Shown: piece by piece, positions 8,711 through 17,994 of the stretch | How the letters are laid out: each line of letters begins with the position of its first letter | Numbering within the stretch: the first letter of the stretch is position 1 | Source of the DNA: Euprymna scolopes | Taxonomy: Eukaryota; Mollusca; Cephalopoda; Sepiida; Sepiolidae | DNA: 20,816 nt | Direction: 5' to 3' | Assembly (NCBI GenBank): GCA_024364805.1 | Contig: CM044488.1 | Span: forward strand, 39,324,635 to 39,345,450 | The notes under the pieces: generated by a model | What the model was told of the DNA's origin: nothing | Databases searched by the model: none | What the model saw: only the letters and a program-made list of their open reading frames with translations | Program-made: the position numbers and the translations under genes

Positions 8711-9137
8711 AAGTATCGCGTGAAATCAAGAAAACTGTACGATTGTAAGTTACACCCACCCCTGAATAAAGTGTCGGCATTAACTGAAACCATAGCAAAT
8801 TGTTTTGGAGGGCCAAAGAAGATGGAAAGATAGAGGAGAGAGTGTACTGACTAAACCTCCACTGGATGAGTGCAAAGAAGACTGGGACTTTGGGGGGGGG
8901 GATCAAATGCCACCCAAATCTCAGTAAACACAAATGATCACTGCAAATGAGAAATCAATGATAAACGGCTGTTGTAATAGCATAAATTCATCTGCAAAGG
9001 TTATCGAAAGAGATGGAGAGTACTAGAAATCTGGAGAGACTTGTTGTCACTTCGATACCAGGGAACACCACATGCTGTTCTCAAAGAGAAATCTTTGATG
9101 GTGGCCAGTGTGAAAACTCCTAGTGAGTGAATAATAT
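8711..9137 (+). mobile_element. RLE-type LINE, 3'-UTR-only copy D
   Basis: It begins TATCGCGTGAAATCA, aligning with 8274-8290 at the end of the coding part of copy B, and continues through the whole 3' UTR to CTCCTAGTGAGTGAATAATA. It is therefore a heavily 5'-truncated insertion of about 420 bp, lying head-to-tail after copy B. A G9 run (8892-8900) has no counterpart in the sister copies. Confidence 0.75.
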
Positions 9138-9459
9138 ACCTATGTTATTCACCCTGTTGCCTAGAATACGTATTCCATAATTCATAATAAGTTTAATAGT
9201 TTAGGATTTTACAAAGTACATACATATTATTGGCACTCATGCGCATTCCTTCAGGAATATATTACTTAATATAATTCAATAGTTCATATAGAGCAATTTT
9301 GTTCTCTATTTAATATTTTGCATCTAACTTATTTTAAAAGATTTGGGGGAAGTGTGAATTTGGGGTGGACGCACTCCATAAATAAAGTTTATATAATAAA
9401 TAATGTGCCCGTGTTACTCTCTGTGTTGTTGAGTATCTATATTCCAAAGCTCATAGTGA
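9130..9459. repeat. Pair of diverged direct repeats (9130-9190, 9399-9459)
   Basis: Two 61-bp segments starting AATAAT align without gaps, with about 41 of 61 matches by eye and most differences being transitions. Both carry GTTA(T/C)TC near base 17 and TATTCCA near base 45. The 208 bp between them have no recognised content. They could be remnants of a further repeat family that follows TAA-rich ends. Confidence 0.4.
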
Positions 9460-9496
9460 TCGATCTATTAGTTTAAGGGTTTATCCTGTAGAACAT

Positions 9497-9742
9497 CTCT
9501 TCTGTAGGAAATAGCTTATAGAGTGATCACCCCACTAGATTGCAGAGTAGATTTTGTACTTTGTCAAGGCAAGAAAGAGTACTCTGAGCGGTACCTCCTC
9601 ATAGTGTGGCAGCAGTAGACCATCTTTGGACATATCTGACTCTTATTTAGGTAGAAGATTGCATAAAGATTCAGGTACTTCCTGGAAAGGTACAATGATC
9701 GAACCATTTGTCCAACGAACTTAGCAACAGATATAAGTCTTC
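9497..9742 (-). mobile_element. Decayed Jockey/CR1-group LINE fragment
   Basis: On the minus strand, CAGAAGAGATGTT near 9500 and CTGTTGCTAAGTTCGTTGG near 9720-9740 match the sister copies. Between them the translation reads KFVGQMVRSLYLSRKYL and YLNKSQICPKMVYCCH, which matches KVAGKMVGSFYRSRRYL and LYKSQVRPRMEYCCH of the copy at 2063. The 3' half is missing. Stops and frame changes are present. This is the oldest copy of the family in the window. Confidence 0.7.
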
Positions 9743-9911
9743 TGTTTCAGATTTGGAGTGAAAATCAGTTCTAAGAATTTACTTAAACAAGCAGATTTCT
9801 TAAAACAAGAGTAATTCATTTCAACTAGGGTAAAACAACACTAATGTGAGCGTTGGAAGTCGAAGAAGAACTATTTTGTGTTATTGAAGTATGCAGTAAA
9901 ATTCTCTCTTT
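9743..9911. other. Unassigned non-coding DNA
   Basis: No ORF or repeat was recognised before the large fold-back. Confidence 0.5.
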
Positions 9912-10144
9912 TAGATTAAAATATATATAAAAATATATTTAAGTTAAGAATTTATTGTTTGAAAGGAGGAATAAATGGGAAAAAATTATATATATTTCCT
10001 TAATCCATGGATTTTTAATAATGGCCTATATCATTAGATAAAAATCCATGGATTAAATAAATGAATATAATTCTTTTCCATATATTCCTTGTTTCAAACA
10101 ATGAATTCTTAACTTGAATATATTTTTATATATATTTTAATTTA
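9912..10144. repeat. Large fold-back (inverted repeat), about 105-bp arms
   Basis: The left arm, about 9912-10016, is the reverse complement of the right arm, about 10041-10144, at roughly 90% identity. A 24-nt centre separates them. Outer arm sequence is TTAAAATATATATAAAAATA, and the inner end is AATCCATGGATT on both arms. Weaker pairing may extend about 15-20 bp further out. The arms are AT-rich, with no coding content. A fold-back MITE is the likeliest class; a hairpin from inverted duplication is the alternative. No clear target duplication was found. Confidence 0.8.
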
Positions 10145-10468
10145 CAGAATTTAACTTTAACCATTACACTTACACATATATAACCTAAGGGTAAATGCAA
10201 TATTTTGATATTCTGTTGCTGAATACTCTCTGATTGTTTTCTGTTCGTGCCTGCTGCGTTGACATTTATAGATGTTCAATTTCTATCAATTCTTGCGTTT
10301 CTGGTAGCTTGAACTTTTTAAAAATATTTTTATATATCAGTTAGATTTTTTCTGTTTAAATATTCAGCAGTCAGATTTGATGTATCTGTCTCGGTAAAAT
10401 CATATCTAACTCTCGGGCAGATTTTATGTATTGAACTTAGCCAGAATCTATCAATATATATAGATTCT
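10145..10468. other. AT-rich non-coding DNA
   Basis: No ORF of note and no recognised repeat in this stretch. Confidence 0.5.
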
Positions 10469-10510
10469 ATTTATCTATCAATTTATCTTATTTATCTATC
10501 AATCTATCTT
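10469..10510. repeat. Two tandem 21-bp units
   Basis: ATTTATCTATCAATTTATCTT occurs twice in tandem, at 10469-10489 and 10490-10510, with one substitution. Confidence 0.85.
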
Positions 10511-10684
10511 ATTGATCGTTCATCGCCAGCACGACTGTCATTTGCAGAACACATTTCTCTGGTGCATTTCAAAATCAACTGAGTAAGCCTCGACCAAAAC
10601 CAAACCAAACCCAGAAACTATCACACCTTTCATATGAAATCGTAACTGTACTGTTTGTACAAAAGACATGCTCAATCTAATTCA

Positions 10685-10726
10685 GATGTCTGTCAAAAAT
10701 GTCCGATGACATTTTTGACAGACATC
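10685..10726. repeat. Perfect 19-bp stem with 4-nt loop
   Basis: GATGTCTGTCAAAAATGTC (10685-10703), CGAT loop (10704-10707), then the exact reverse complement (10708-10726). Nothing outside pairs. It is too short for a typical miRNA precursor and lacks a terminator-like U tail. It may be the centre of a small palindromic element or a recent inverted duplication. Confidence 0.9.
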
Positions 10727-10813
10727 ATATGTCTTCACTTTATTCAATAGAGCATATGAAAAAAGAAGAGAGATTTACAGCGGTCTAGAAAAAGAAAAAG
10801 GGAGAGATATGGG

Positions 10814-10850
10814 TATCTCTTTCTTTCTTTCTCTCTTCTCTCTCTCTCCC

Positions 10851-10932
<82 letters not shown>

Positions 10933-11013
10933 TAGAGAATATAAGATATCGAAAGGAAGAGAAAGAGAGAATGAAAGAGATTGAAAGGGAGAGAAGAGAG
11001 GGAGAGAGAGAGA
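10814..11013. repeat. Composite (CT)n-(TA)32-(GA)n microsatellite
   Basis: A pyrimidine-rich block (10814-10850), then 65 bp of alternating AT (10854-10918), then a purine-rich GA block (10919-11013). The whole is roughly self-complementary and could fold into one long hairpin. The ORFs on the minus strand here translate only to YIYI, SLSL and ERER runs and are not genes. Confidence 0.9.
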
Positions 11014-12263
11014 AAATCCATGTATACACAAGATAAATCTTTGTATCGCTTAAGATATCTTTTCGACTTTAGCAATAACAAATCAATAGCCTTTGTTTGC
11101 CACGCAAAGCCTGGCTTCCAAATCACAATAGTGGCATAATGAGCTTCCATACATATCTTGCACTAACCAACCCCATGCCGTCTGACTCAGATGCCGAAAT
11201 GCAAGAATAAGAGAGGAAATCAGTCGCGAAACAAGTTATAGTCAGTAAATCTTCTTTTCAGGCCGAAATGGTAAAATAACCAGTGCAGTTGTTTGTAGTG
11301 CATAACGGATGGCCTTGACCAATCTTGCAACCGGATACTATCCCTATTTACTTGCTTTTTCACGAGGAAAGAGTTTGATATAAGGTTCGTTTTTGATGTG
11401 GGGAAAATTCAGCTTTCCCAAAAGAGGAACTCTGGATTAGGACAAAAATTTTAAAAATAATAAAAATAATAATAAAAAAATTACCTCAGTGTATAAAGAA
11501 TTCAAAAGGTATGAATGAATGCCCCCACTGGGTTCGCGTCAAGAAGACCCTCTGGCTTATAAAAATCTTCTTTCGACTAAGGAAATAACTTCCCAAAAAA
11601 TCTGTTGCATTTTAGGTTATGTATGTTTGACCAGAGATAGATTAGTTTGGAAATCAAATTCTAAAAGTCGTCCAACACATTCCAGTTTGTAAAACAGGCG
11701 TTAAATTGCTGCCACTGGCGACCATCAACAACATTATTATTGCTGTCGTAGTAACAGTAGTAGCAGTAGTAGTGACACGGTGTTAGTCTGTAGTGGATTT
11801 TACTCCATAGTATGCTGGTACACATTATCTTACACATGGGTGCAATGTTTGCATACAGCATTTGTTTACACCAAAGAAATCATTTATCTAAATGTTTATA
11901 AGACTCAACATTACTTAACTAGATAATCTGGTTCTAAGAGTATCTGTTTTTCTACTTAAGCCTTGTTCTTATTTTTGCCCGGAATTAAAAAAATTATAAT
12001 TTTGGAGATAAAACATATTAGGGCATTCTATTGTTCTAAAATGAAAAATGATGAGACTAATCTCTTCTATTCAAAAATTATGCCAACTATGCAAGACACA
12101 TTGGATTCGAATTTTACTCAACATTCGTTAACAAGATTGAATGCATATCTGGCTGTATTCACAAGTCAGTGTCTCTTCACAATTAATACTAGCAAAATGA
12201 AGAGAAAAAAACATATATTGTCGAAATGCTCAGAAAAAAATTAAATTGTGTTTATTCATTTAA

Positions 12264-12265
<2 letters not shown>
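11014..12265. other. Non-coding DNA without recognised elements
   Basis: About 1.25 kb with only short ORFs lacking recognisable motifs. A short (GTA)-rich run lies at about 11747-11774. The open stretch at 11963-12241 (93 codons) is K/N/T-rich, lacks domains and ends in a poly-A-like context. No homology could be named. Confidence 0.5.
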
Positions 12266-12310
<45 letters not shown>

Positions 12311-12380
12311 CTGTGTGTGTGTGTGTGTGTGTTATCATAACTTCAAGTGTATTAATTAATTACAAATATATATATATATA
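12266..12380. repeat. (AT)n, (GT)9 and (TA)n microsatellites
   Basis: Alternating AT (about 12267-12311, with one C), then (TG)n at about 12313-12331, and a further TA tract at 12367-12380. Confidence 0.9.
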
Positions 12381-12675
12381 ACAGTTTTTTGAGTTCTAAA
12401 TTTCCTTAATAACTTTACAAAATAATGTTTTGACCAATCTCTGTTATAGAAAAAGTTATTTCCTTATGAAAACGTAAAGTTCCTGTTCAAGCATGAAAGA
12501 TAATAAAGCCAGTGTTAATCATGGAAGTTTAAAGAATGACCGAAACTATCTTAAAGACCGAACACTCATCTTTTGACACTTTTATTCCTCAGCTAAGCTC
12601 ATACTAATTTATATACATGGGTATATAGAGCATGTTTAATATTTACTATTACAAATTTTTATTATCATCCATATG
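12381..12675. other. Unassigned non-coding DNA
   Basis: AT-rich, with no ORF or repeat recognised. Confidence 0.5.
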
Positions 12676-12691
12676 TCTGTCTGTCTGTCTG

Positions 12692-12751
<60 letters not shown>
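12676..12751. repeat. (CTGT)4-(CT)23-(AT)n microsatellite
   Basis: Four CTGT units, then about 23 CT units to 12739, then a short AT tract. It lies just upstream of the decayed mariner. Confidence 0.9.
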
Positions 12752-12794
12752 TAAAAGTTTAATATCACTTCTGGCAAAATAGCACAGGATTCGA

Positions 12795-13705
12795 ATAAGA
12801 GAATTGTAGTTACTGAGTTGTACAAGTTCAGAAAGCTATGAAGGGATTTTGTTAAATCATTAAAAATACTGGTTTGGAGAAAGCTCAAACGATTCAAAGA
12901 GACCAAAAGTTTACTAATAAACGAGGGTAAGGTCGAACTCATATTGCTCGGACATCAAAAATGATCAAATCCACCAAGAAGAAACTGAAGAGAACCTGAA
13001 AGACATCCGTCAGAAGTCTGACAAAGGAGGCAAACGTATCCATTGGGATGATATCCACAATTCTCCACGCTGATCCCCAAACATCTCCTTATCAAAATCA
13101 ACAATTGTTATCTGCAAGTTCTGTTGATAAATGGAACTGAAACCCTCCTGCCGCGCATCAGAGCTGGTGTCCAGTGATGAAAAGAAATTTGACGTCCTGC
13201 AGCATGTTAACATTCAAAATGATCGAATTTGATCTCGTAAAGGTGATACTGAGTCATAAGTTGTTACTTGGAGGCATGATGCAATGTCAGTGATGGTCTG
13301 GGTCGCCAAAACTGTGGACGAAAGTGTGAAATTGAACCAGAAAAATTATTATAAAAACATTTTTCAATCACCATTGTTGCCTTGGACAAAACCGAATTTC
13401 TGAAAACGTTGTTGGTTATTCCAACAAAACTCAACTTCCTCACATAGAGTAAAAAAAGCCAATGAATAGTTAAACAAGAATTTTCCGGAATTCATTTCTA
13501 AAGTATGGCCTTCATTATCTTAAGACCTTAATCCTCTGGATTTCAGTATTTAGCCCGTCCTAGAGAACAAGGTTTCGGCTTCCTATTACACAGATATAAA
13601 TGCTTTGAAGATAAAAGTGAAGAAGGAATGGGTAAAATCTCTCAAGCACTCAGTTGTGACTCTAATCTAATGTGAGGTTTCTCTAATCGTTTGCAGCAAG
13701 TTATT
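12795..13705 (+). pseudogene. Decayed Tc1/mariner transposase, maT-like (DD37D type)
   Basis: Pieces in several frames follow the order of a mariner transposase. ELYKFRKLMKGF is near 12815. A DNA-binding HTH segment SVRSLTKEANVSIGMISTIL is at about 13007-13066. The first acidic block SSDEKKFDVLQ is near 13170-13205, then VMVWVAKTV near 13295. WLFQQN-STSSH is near 13411-13445, where the second catalytic Asp is replaced by Asn. DLNPLDFSIW is near 13530-13560, carrying the third Asp. Spacing between the second and third sites is 36 residues here, one short of DD37D. Terminal inverted repeats could not be found. It is far diverged from the copies at 14640 and 17995. Confidence 0.75.
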
Positions 13706-13709
13706 GATG

Positions 13710-13711
<2 letters not shown>

Positions 13712-13740
<29 letters not shown>
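13712..13740. repeat. (TA)n microsatellite
   Basis: Alternating TA directly after the mariner remnant, perhaps replacing its 3' terminus. Confidence 0.9.
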
Positions 13741-13742
<2 letters not shown>

Positions 13743-14639
13743 GAGGCCACCTGAAAACACACTTAAATATGATATTTTAATTTATACAGATTTCGTTTTT
13801 ATTATTAGCACCAATTCTCTGCTGGTTATTATATTGTATCCAATATATAGTAGTCGCTCACCGACATGGAATGGCATGGCCTGGTCATAAAATACTCTTG
13901 TTTGTACAAACAATAGGTAAATTAGTCTTCAAAAGCAAGAGTTTAGTAATAGATCAAGTTTTGTAGAATAAAAACAACAAAGTATCGCGCATAAGTTCTA
14001 TGGAAGCCCAAAATGTCAGAAAGTGAATTTTATTTTGAAATTTATAGAGGAATTGAAACATCATTATACAATAACTTCTGAATTTTTGAAAATTATAAAA
14101 AATATTCATTAATTTTTTGTTGTAATAAAAAGGAAGTGCTTATTTAATTAGAATATTTATTTCCTTTTTGACATAATGACTCGATTTATTCTTAAGTGTG
14201 TTGTAATGATAAATTAAATTAATAAATTTTTAAATTAGAATAAAAGTGAATTTTAAATGTGTAAAAACAGTCACTTGAAATCATTGATTACACTGACAAT
14301 TTATTCATTGAAGAAATAAGTAAAAAACAATTTATTAATAATTAAAGAGAATATGGTGGGTAGGATGCAAATCCTGCCTGCTTCCTTTTTTTTTTTTTTT
14401 TAATAATTTTGCCTATCCATATTTGTCTAAATTAATCGTTATTAAAAGTAATACAATTTTTAAAAATTATTTTCTTTTTAGCCATCCTGGATCAAAATTT
14501 TTCAATTTTATTGTGTTTTCAGGATTATAAAAAAGAAAAATTTCTTGCGCTGATGTTAACACCATCATGCATACAAGAAAAATATTATATTACATTTGAA
14601 ATTTTTGTGAGAATTTTATCATTAAAATCACATGAGTAT
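13741..14639. other. AT-rich non-coding DNA
   Basis: About 900 bp without genes. It holds a perfect 16-bp palindrome TTGTTTGTACAAACAA (13898-13913), a 9-bp stem AAAAAGGAA/TTCCTTTTT (about 14130-14170), and a T16-type run near 14386-14401. Confidence 0.5.
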
Positions 14640-14853
14640 TTAATGAGTTCCCACCGGCGCTTGTTCAAAAGGCATGCTCCCAGTTCCAAACTCGTATCGA
14701 GGCAGTGATTGAGGCTGCAGGCGGGTACATTGAATAGATGTCAGCTTTACTACACAATCAAGTTACCTGAATTGTTTTTTTTCGAAAGAAGTTTTAAAAT
14801 AAAGCGGTAATGTTGTTTTCTTTAGGGAAACAATTTTATCGTTCCACCCTGTA
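14640..14853 (+). pseudogene. Mariner (DD37D) C-terminus with 3' terminal repeat
   Basis: The frame at about 14648-14737 reads FPPALVQKACSQFQTRIEA, then VIEAAGGYIE and a stop at 14735-14737. This is the characteristic C-terminal end of maT-like mariner transposases. After a 95-bp 3' UTR the element ends TTATCGTTCCACCCTGTA (to 14853), the complement of a TACAGGGTGGAACGAT-type terminal repeat. The remaining 5' part of the gene is absent, so this is a terminal fragment. The ORF at 14511-14705 is in another frame and is a shadow. Confidence 0.8.
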
Positions 14854-14915
14854 GTTGAAAATCAAACCATTTTTTACGTTTCTGAATTTTTGAGATGAGG
14901 ATTGGTTATTTAAAA

Positions 14916-15622
14916 ATTTTTTATTTTTTTATTTTTTTTTTTACACAGGCATCACCACATTATCAAGGCCAAGAGGCCACTCGAGGATAAGGGTTAAAGA
15001 GTGTACAGTAGAAATTGGACAATATAGAAATCATTAGTAATGAAAATTCGGTAAATTTGTTTACTTATATGGAACGGCTCATCAAGAACTTATTTACGTT
15101 AGACTTGAAGACAACCATATTGTAGTCAGCCAGAAAGCAGGAAAACGAAAGACAATTCCACAGGCGTGTAGTTCTAAGAAAGAAGCTTTGTTCATGAAAT
15201 CTACGTTTAGGTTTAGGCACAGATAAAGAGTGGGGGGAATTATTGATAGTGTTTTCAGCTAGACGGGTGTTTCTTGTGAAAGTTTGACGAGGGGGGGACC
15301 ATAGACTGAAGCTCAGTCGAACACTTTCCATGAAAATAATGATAAAGCAGAGACAAACTCGCAACATCTCTTCTGTGAGATAGAGGTTGCAGGAAAGAGA
15401 AAAGGACATCTCCTACGAGACTACAAATCTATTTTGAACTCTATCAAGGCAGGACAAGTCCTTTCTAGCAGCTCCTGCCCATATGTGGCAACAGTATTCC
15501 ATCCTTGGACGTACCTGGCTCTTATATAGATAGAGAATTGCATCAGCAGTGAGATATCTACTGGATCGATAGAAAGATCCCACCATTTTTCCAGCGGCCT
15601 TGGCAACAGATTGGTTATTCGT
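14916..15622 (-). mobile_element. Jockey/CR1-group LINE, 5'-truncated, minus strand
   Basis: A T-rich tract (14916-14942; the A tail on the element's strand) precedes the family 3' UTR (GGCCAAGAGGCCACTCGAGG). Then come an open segment at 15065-15409 ending NVNKFLMSRSI with RRFHEQSFFLRTTRLWN, and upstream sequence encoding GKMVGSFYRS- and QVRPRMEYC-like blocks in a shifted frame (about 15440-15620). The homology stops near 15622 at about the same point as in the copies at 2063 and 9742. At least one frame change near 15410 separates the halves. Confidence 0.85.
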
Positions 15623-15624
15623 AT

Positions 15625-15689
15625 TATTTGGTTCATCAAACTACTGTTCTCACCTTGAGATGAGAACAGTAGTCCGATGACTCCAAATA
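15625..15689. repeat. Inverted duplication at the LINE 5' junction
   Basis: Left arm 15625-15652 and right arm 15661-15689 are reverse complements, with a perfect 13-bp core (ACTACTGTTCTCA) and a few differences further out. The loop is 8 nt. It begins about where LINE homology ends, as expected from a snap-back or twin-priming-like event during insertion. Confidence 0.8.
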
Positions 15690-15744
15690 AAATTGTTGCA
15701 TACTGGGGTCTTTTTAGATGACGAATATTATATTATATAGTTGA

Positions 15745-16005
15745 GTGTTCATATTGGAGAGACATATATCGGTCTCATTTAAAGAGAGACAGGGACATAT
15801 AATACACAATGAGAGGGGAATAGAAAGAAAAGAAGAGGCATTTATACAGTTTACACTCCGTGGTTCTTATAAAATATTTCTTCTTAACGCATATATTAGG
15901 AGAGGGATGAGTTATCAGTTCTTTTATCACAGGAGGGGACATTCATTACCTCTTCATAGAGAGGGAGACACATTTCTTAAGATGATGGAGAGACACAGTA
16001 CTTAA
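15745..16005 (+). repeat. Degenerate purine-rich minisatellite, about 27-30 bp period
   Basis: Words of the type GGAGAGACAT and GAGGGGACAT recur near 15756, 15784, 15812, 15899, 15931, 15958 and 15987, roughly every 27-30 bp. One frame stays open for 86 codons with repeating RxGH/ERH blocks (LERHIS, KERQGH, HRRGHS, HREGDT, MERHS). The openness probably follows from the repeat. No protein family is recognised. Confidence 0.45.
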
Positions 16006-16780
16006 AGATGGGGTTTATACAATGTTCATTATCAAGATGAGTGTGGGAACAAAGTTCATATAAATACAATTTCACTTTACCTTCGTTTGTTGAGAATGAC
16101 ACAACACAAGACGCAGTTACAAAATGATGATGTTCCTTTATTTCTTCGACTGGTCAATGAAGACATCCAGAAATTCAGTCATTACATGATTACAACTTTT
16201 AACCCTTCGCTTCCAAAGGGGGATTCGATCCAGACTCGACTCTCCTGTCTGACCCTGTCTTTGTTTCAGTCTTTTCTCTCTGTCTCACTAAAACTAGCCA
16301 ACTATATTGAGAACTCATCTCTCATCCATGACGTCATCGCATGGCTAAAAAGTTGCTTGATTGATCCCGTGGCCTGAACATGCCTCACATGTCTAGTTCG
16401 TCATGTCTGAGAATGTGCTCGATTCACGTGGCCCTGAACTCATGTGGCTAAAACATGCATTGTTCACACATGTCTGCAGACCGAATTCTTCTAATCTATT
16501 TTCGACCTGAACTATTTTCCAACATATTTAAATTTGCTATTGTTCGTTTTTCTAACTGACCTTGTTTCAATTCAATTTTCATAAACAGAATTGAATCATC
16601 AAATTCCTTTTCAAACATATCTGCTATTTTATATTAAACTAAACAATGGGGATTCTCCTGAATCTTAATTCCAAACCTAGCTTCCCAGGTTCGAATTCTC
16701 GGTCTATCCCATCTCATTTTTACTCACTTACAAGAAAAGGGGACCTGTTCTTGTAACAAAATGAAATCATTTTTTTCTTA
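16006..16780. other. Unassigned DNA with one open frame and a 9-bp hairpin
   Basis: An open frame at 16087-16374 (first ATG 16096) encodes a serine/leucine-rich peptide without recognisable domains; I do not call it a gene. A stretch rich in ACATG words follows (16375-16470). A perfect hairpin TTACAAGAA/TTCTTGTAA lies at 16728-16756 with an 11-nt loop, 30 bp after a tRNA B-box-like GGTTCGAATTC (16689-16699). No A box was found. Confidence 0.4.
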
Positions 16781-16950
16781 CAATTAATCAGAAGTGACTT
16801 TTCCAGTGCATTTTTGTAATGTTAAAACTTTGTTACATTAAATAAAGTAGTTGGAAAACAAATTATTTTGTCTTACAATTAATCAAAAGTGACTTTTCCA
16901 GGGCATTTTTGTAATTAATCAAAAGTGATGTTTCCAGGGCATTCATCGCC
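16781..16950. repeat. Three short direct repeats, about 38-40 bp each
   Basis: Units starting AATTAATCA(A/G)AAGTGA and containing TTTCCAG(T/G)GCATT lie at 16782-16820, 16877-16915 and 16914-16950. The second and third are nearly adjacent, and the first is separated by about 55 bp. Differences between units are few. Confidence 0.8.
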
Positions 16951-17401
16951 AAGCCTAACTAAAAGCTTCTTCTTTGTTATTAACGTATTTGTAATGCTAA
17001 ATGTTTTGCGTTGGTTTAGCGTCCCAAATTCTCATATGAAAAAATTAATGGATCTCTTAGTAAACTGGAGTTATCTCCCTCTCTCCATCAGACTAGTGAC
17101 GAATCATCCAAAAGCGTCAAAATGTTTATGCATTTTAGGGCTCGGCCATTCATTTTGAACACGCCTATATAACATTAAGGGAAGTAATTTCGCCCTTACA
17201 TCTAAACAACATAAGCAGGTTAGGAGTTTGATTTAGCTCTCACAGGCTGTTGGAGATGCACCATGTGGTTAATAAGACTTTAGTATGTCTCCATTGTCAC
17301 CCTTGGCTATGAAACTTCGTAAGTTTGCAAAGTCAGTTAAAAAATATAAAAATAAAAAGACAAAATAAAAAATCAACAATCAACATCTCTTCTCACCGTG
17401 T
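16951..17401. other. Non-coding DNA
   Basis: No gene was recognised. The 77-codon open frame at 16925-17155 lacks known motifs and begins inside the direct repeats. A short palindromic TAAGGG...CCCTTA segment lies at about 17176-17197. Confidence 0.45.
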
Positions 17402-17402
17402 A

Positions 17403-17457
<55 letters not shown>
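17402..17457. repeat. (CT)n-(AT)n microsatellite
   Basis: A short CT run followed by about 20 AT units. Confidence 0.9.
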
Positions 17458-17459
<2 letters not shown>

Positions 17460-17990
17460 AGACTGTGTGTGTGAGAGGCCAATTCTCAACCTATAAACTC
17501 AACGAACTTGAAATTTAATATATAGGGTATTCAGACATGTGGAAAAAAATTTAATCAATTTTCATCCAGCATAAAAGGTTGCTAAGGGATCAAAATTGAA
17601 AAAGTGGTATGTGGGAGGGGTCATTGGATTTTTATCTGTTTGCTGTTTCACGAATGTGCATGTGAGAACTGTTCCCAAGACAGATTCATTATGTTAAGAA
17701 TAAGTAGGTTTGAAAGCACTTTTTAAAGATCGTATCCAGCTGGCCTAAGGTCTGTCATTAGGTTTTGGTTTTGATCTCAGCTCGAGTATTTCTTTTACTT
17801 ACAAGAAATGAACTATTTAGAAAAAACATAATACTCGCATGCACGTGTCTCAGTTTCTTTACGTTTTCTTTTTACTTCATTTTTTTTTTAAAGGAATTTA
17901 ACGTTTGATTTAATACAAATGATATTTCTGTTTTTAATAAATAAAAGATTTGCGTTAATTGAAATGTAATATTTTTGCATATTTTACATC
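17458..17990. other. Unassigned non-coding DNA
   Basis: No ORF or confident repeat. GGCCAATTCTCAACC near 17476 resembles text common in dispersed invertebrate repeats, but no termini could be fixed. Confidence 0.4.
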
Positions 17991-17994
17991 TTTA

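Noticed and set aside
10744-11150. Minus-strand ORFs of 95 and 121 codons
   Set aside because: They are translations of CT/TA/GA microsatellite (SLSL, YIYI, ERER) with no family resemblance.
14360-14380. ATGCAAAT octamer in a small palindrome as a regulatory site
   Set aside because: A single 8-bp match in AT-rich DNA with no gene nearby is not meaningful.
16087-16377. 96-codon open frame as a possible small gene
   Set aside because: No domain, no clear start context, no splice or poly-A evidence, and serine/leucine-rich composition. Kept only as unassigned DNA.
16689-16699. tRNA B-box-like GGTTCGAATTC, possible SINE or tRNA
   Set aside because: No A box at the proper distance and no cloverleaf could be drawn.
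17255-17285. ACCATGTGGTTAATAAG, resembling part of a cephalopod tRNA-type repeat
   Set aside because: Only a short stretch fits, and the comparison is from memory.
17735-17795. A/B-box-like words suggesting a tRNA-derived SINE
   Set aside because: Both boxes are imperfect and no SINE tail or second copy is visible.
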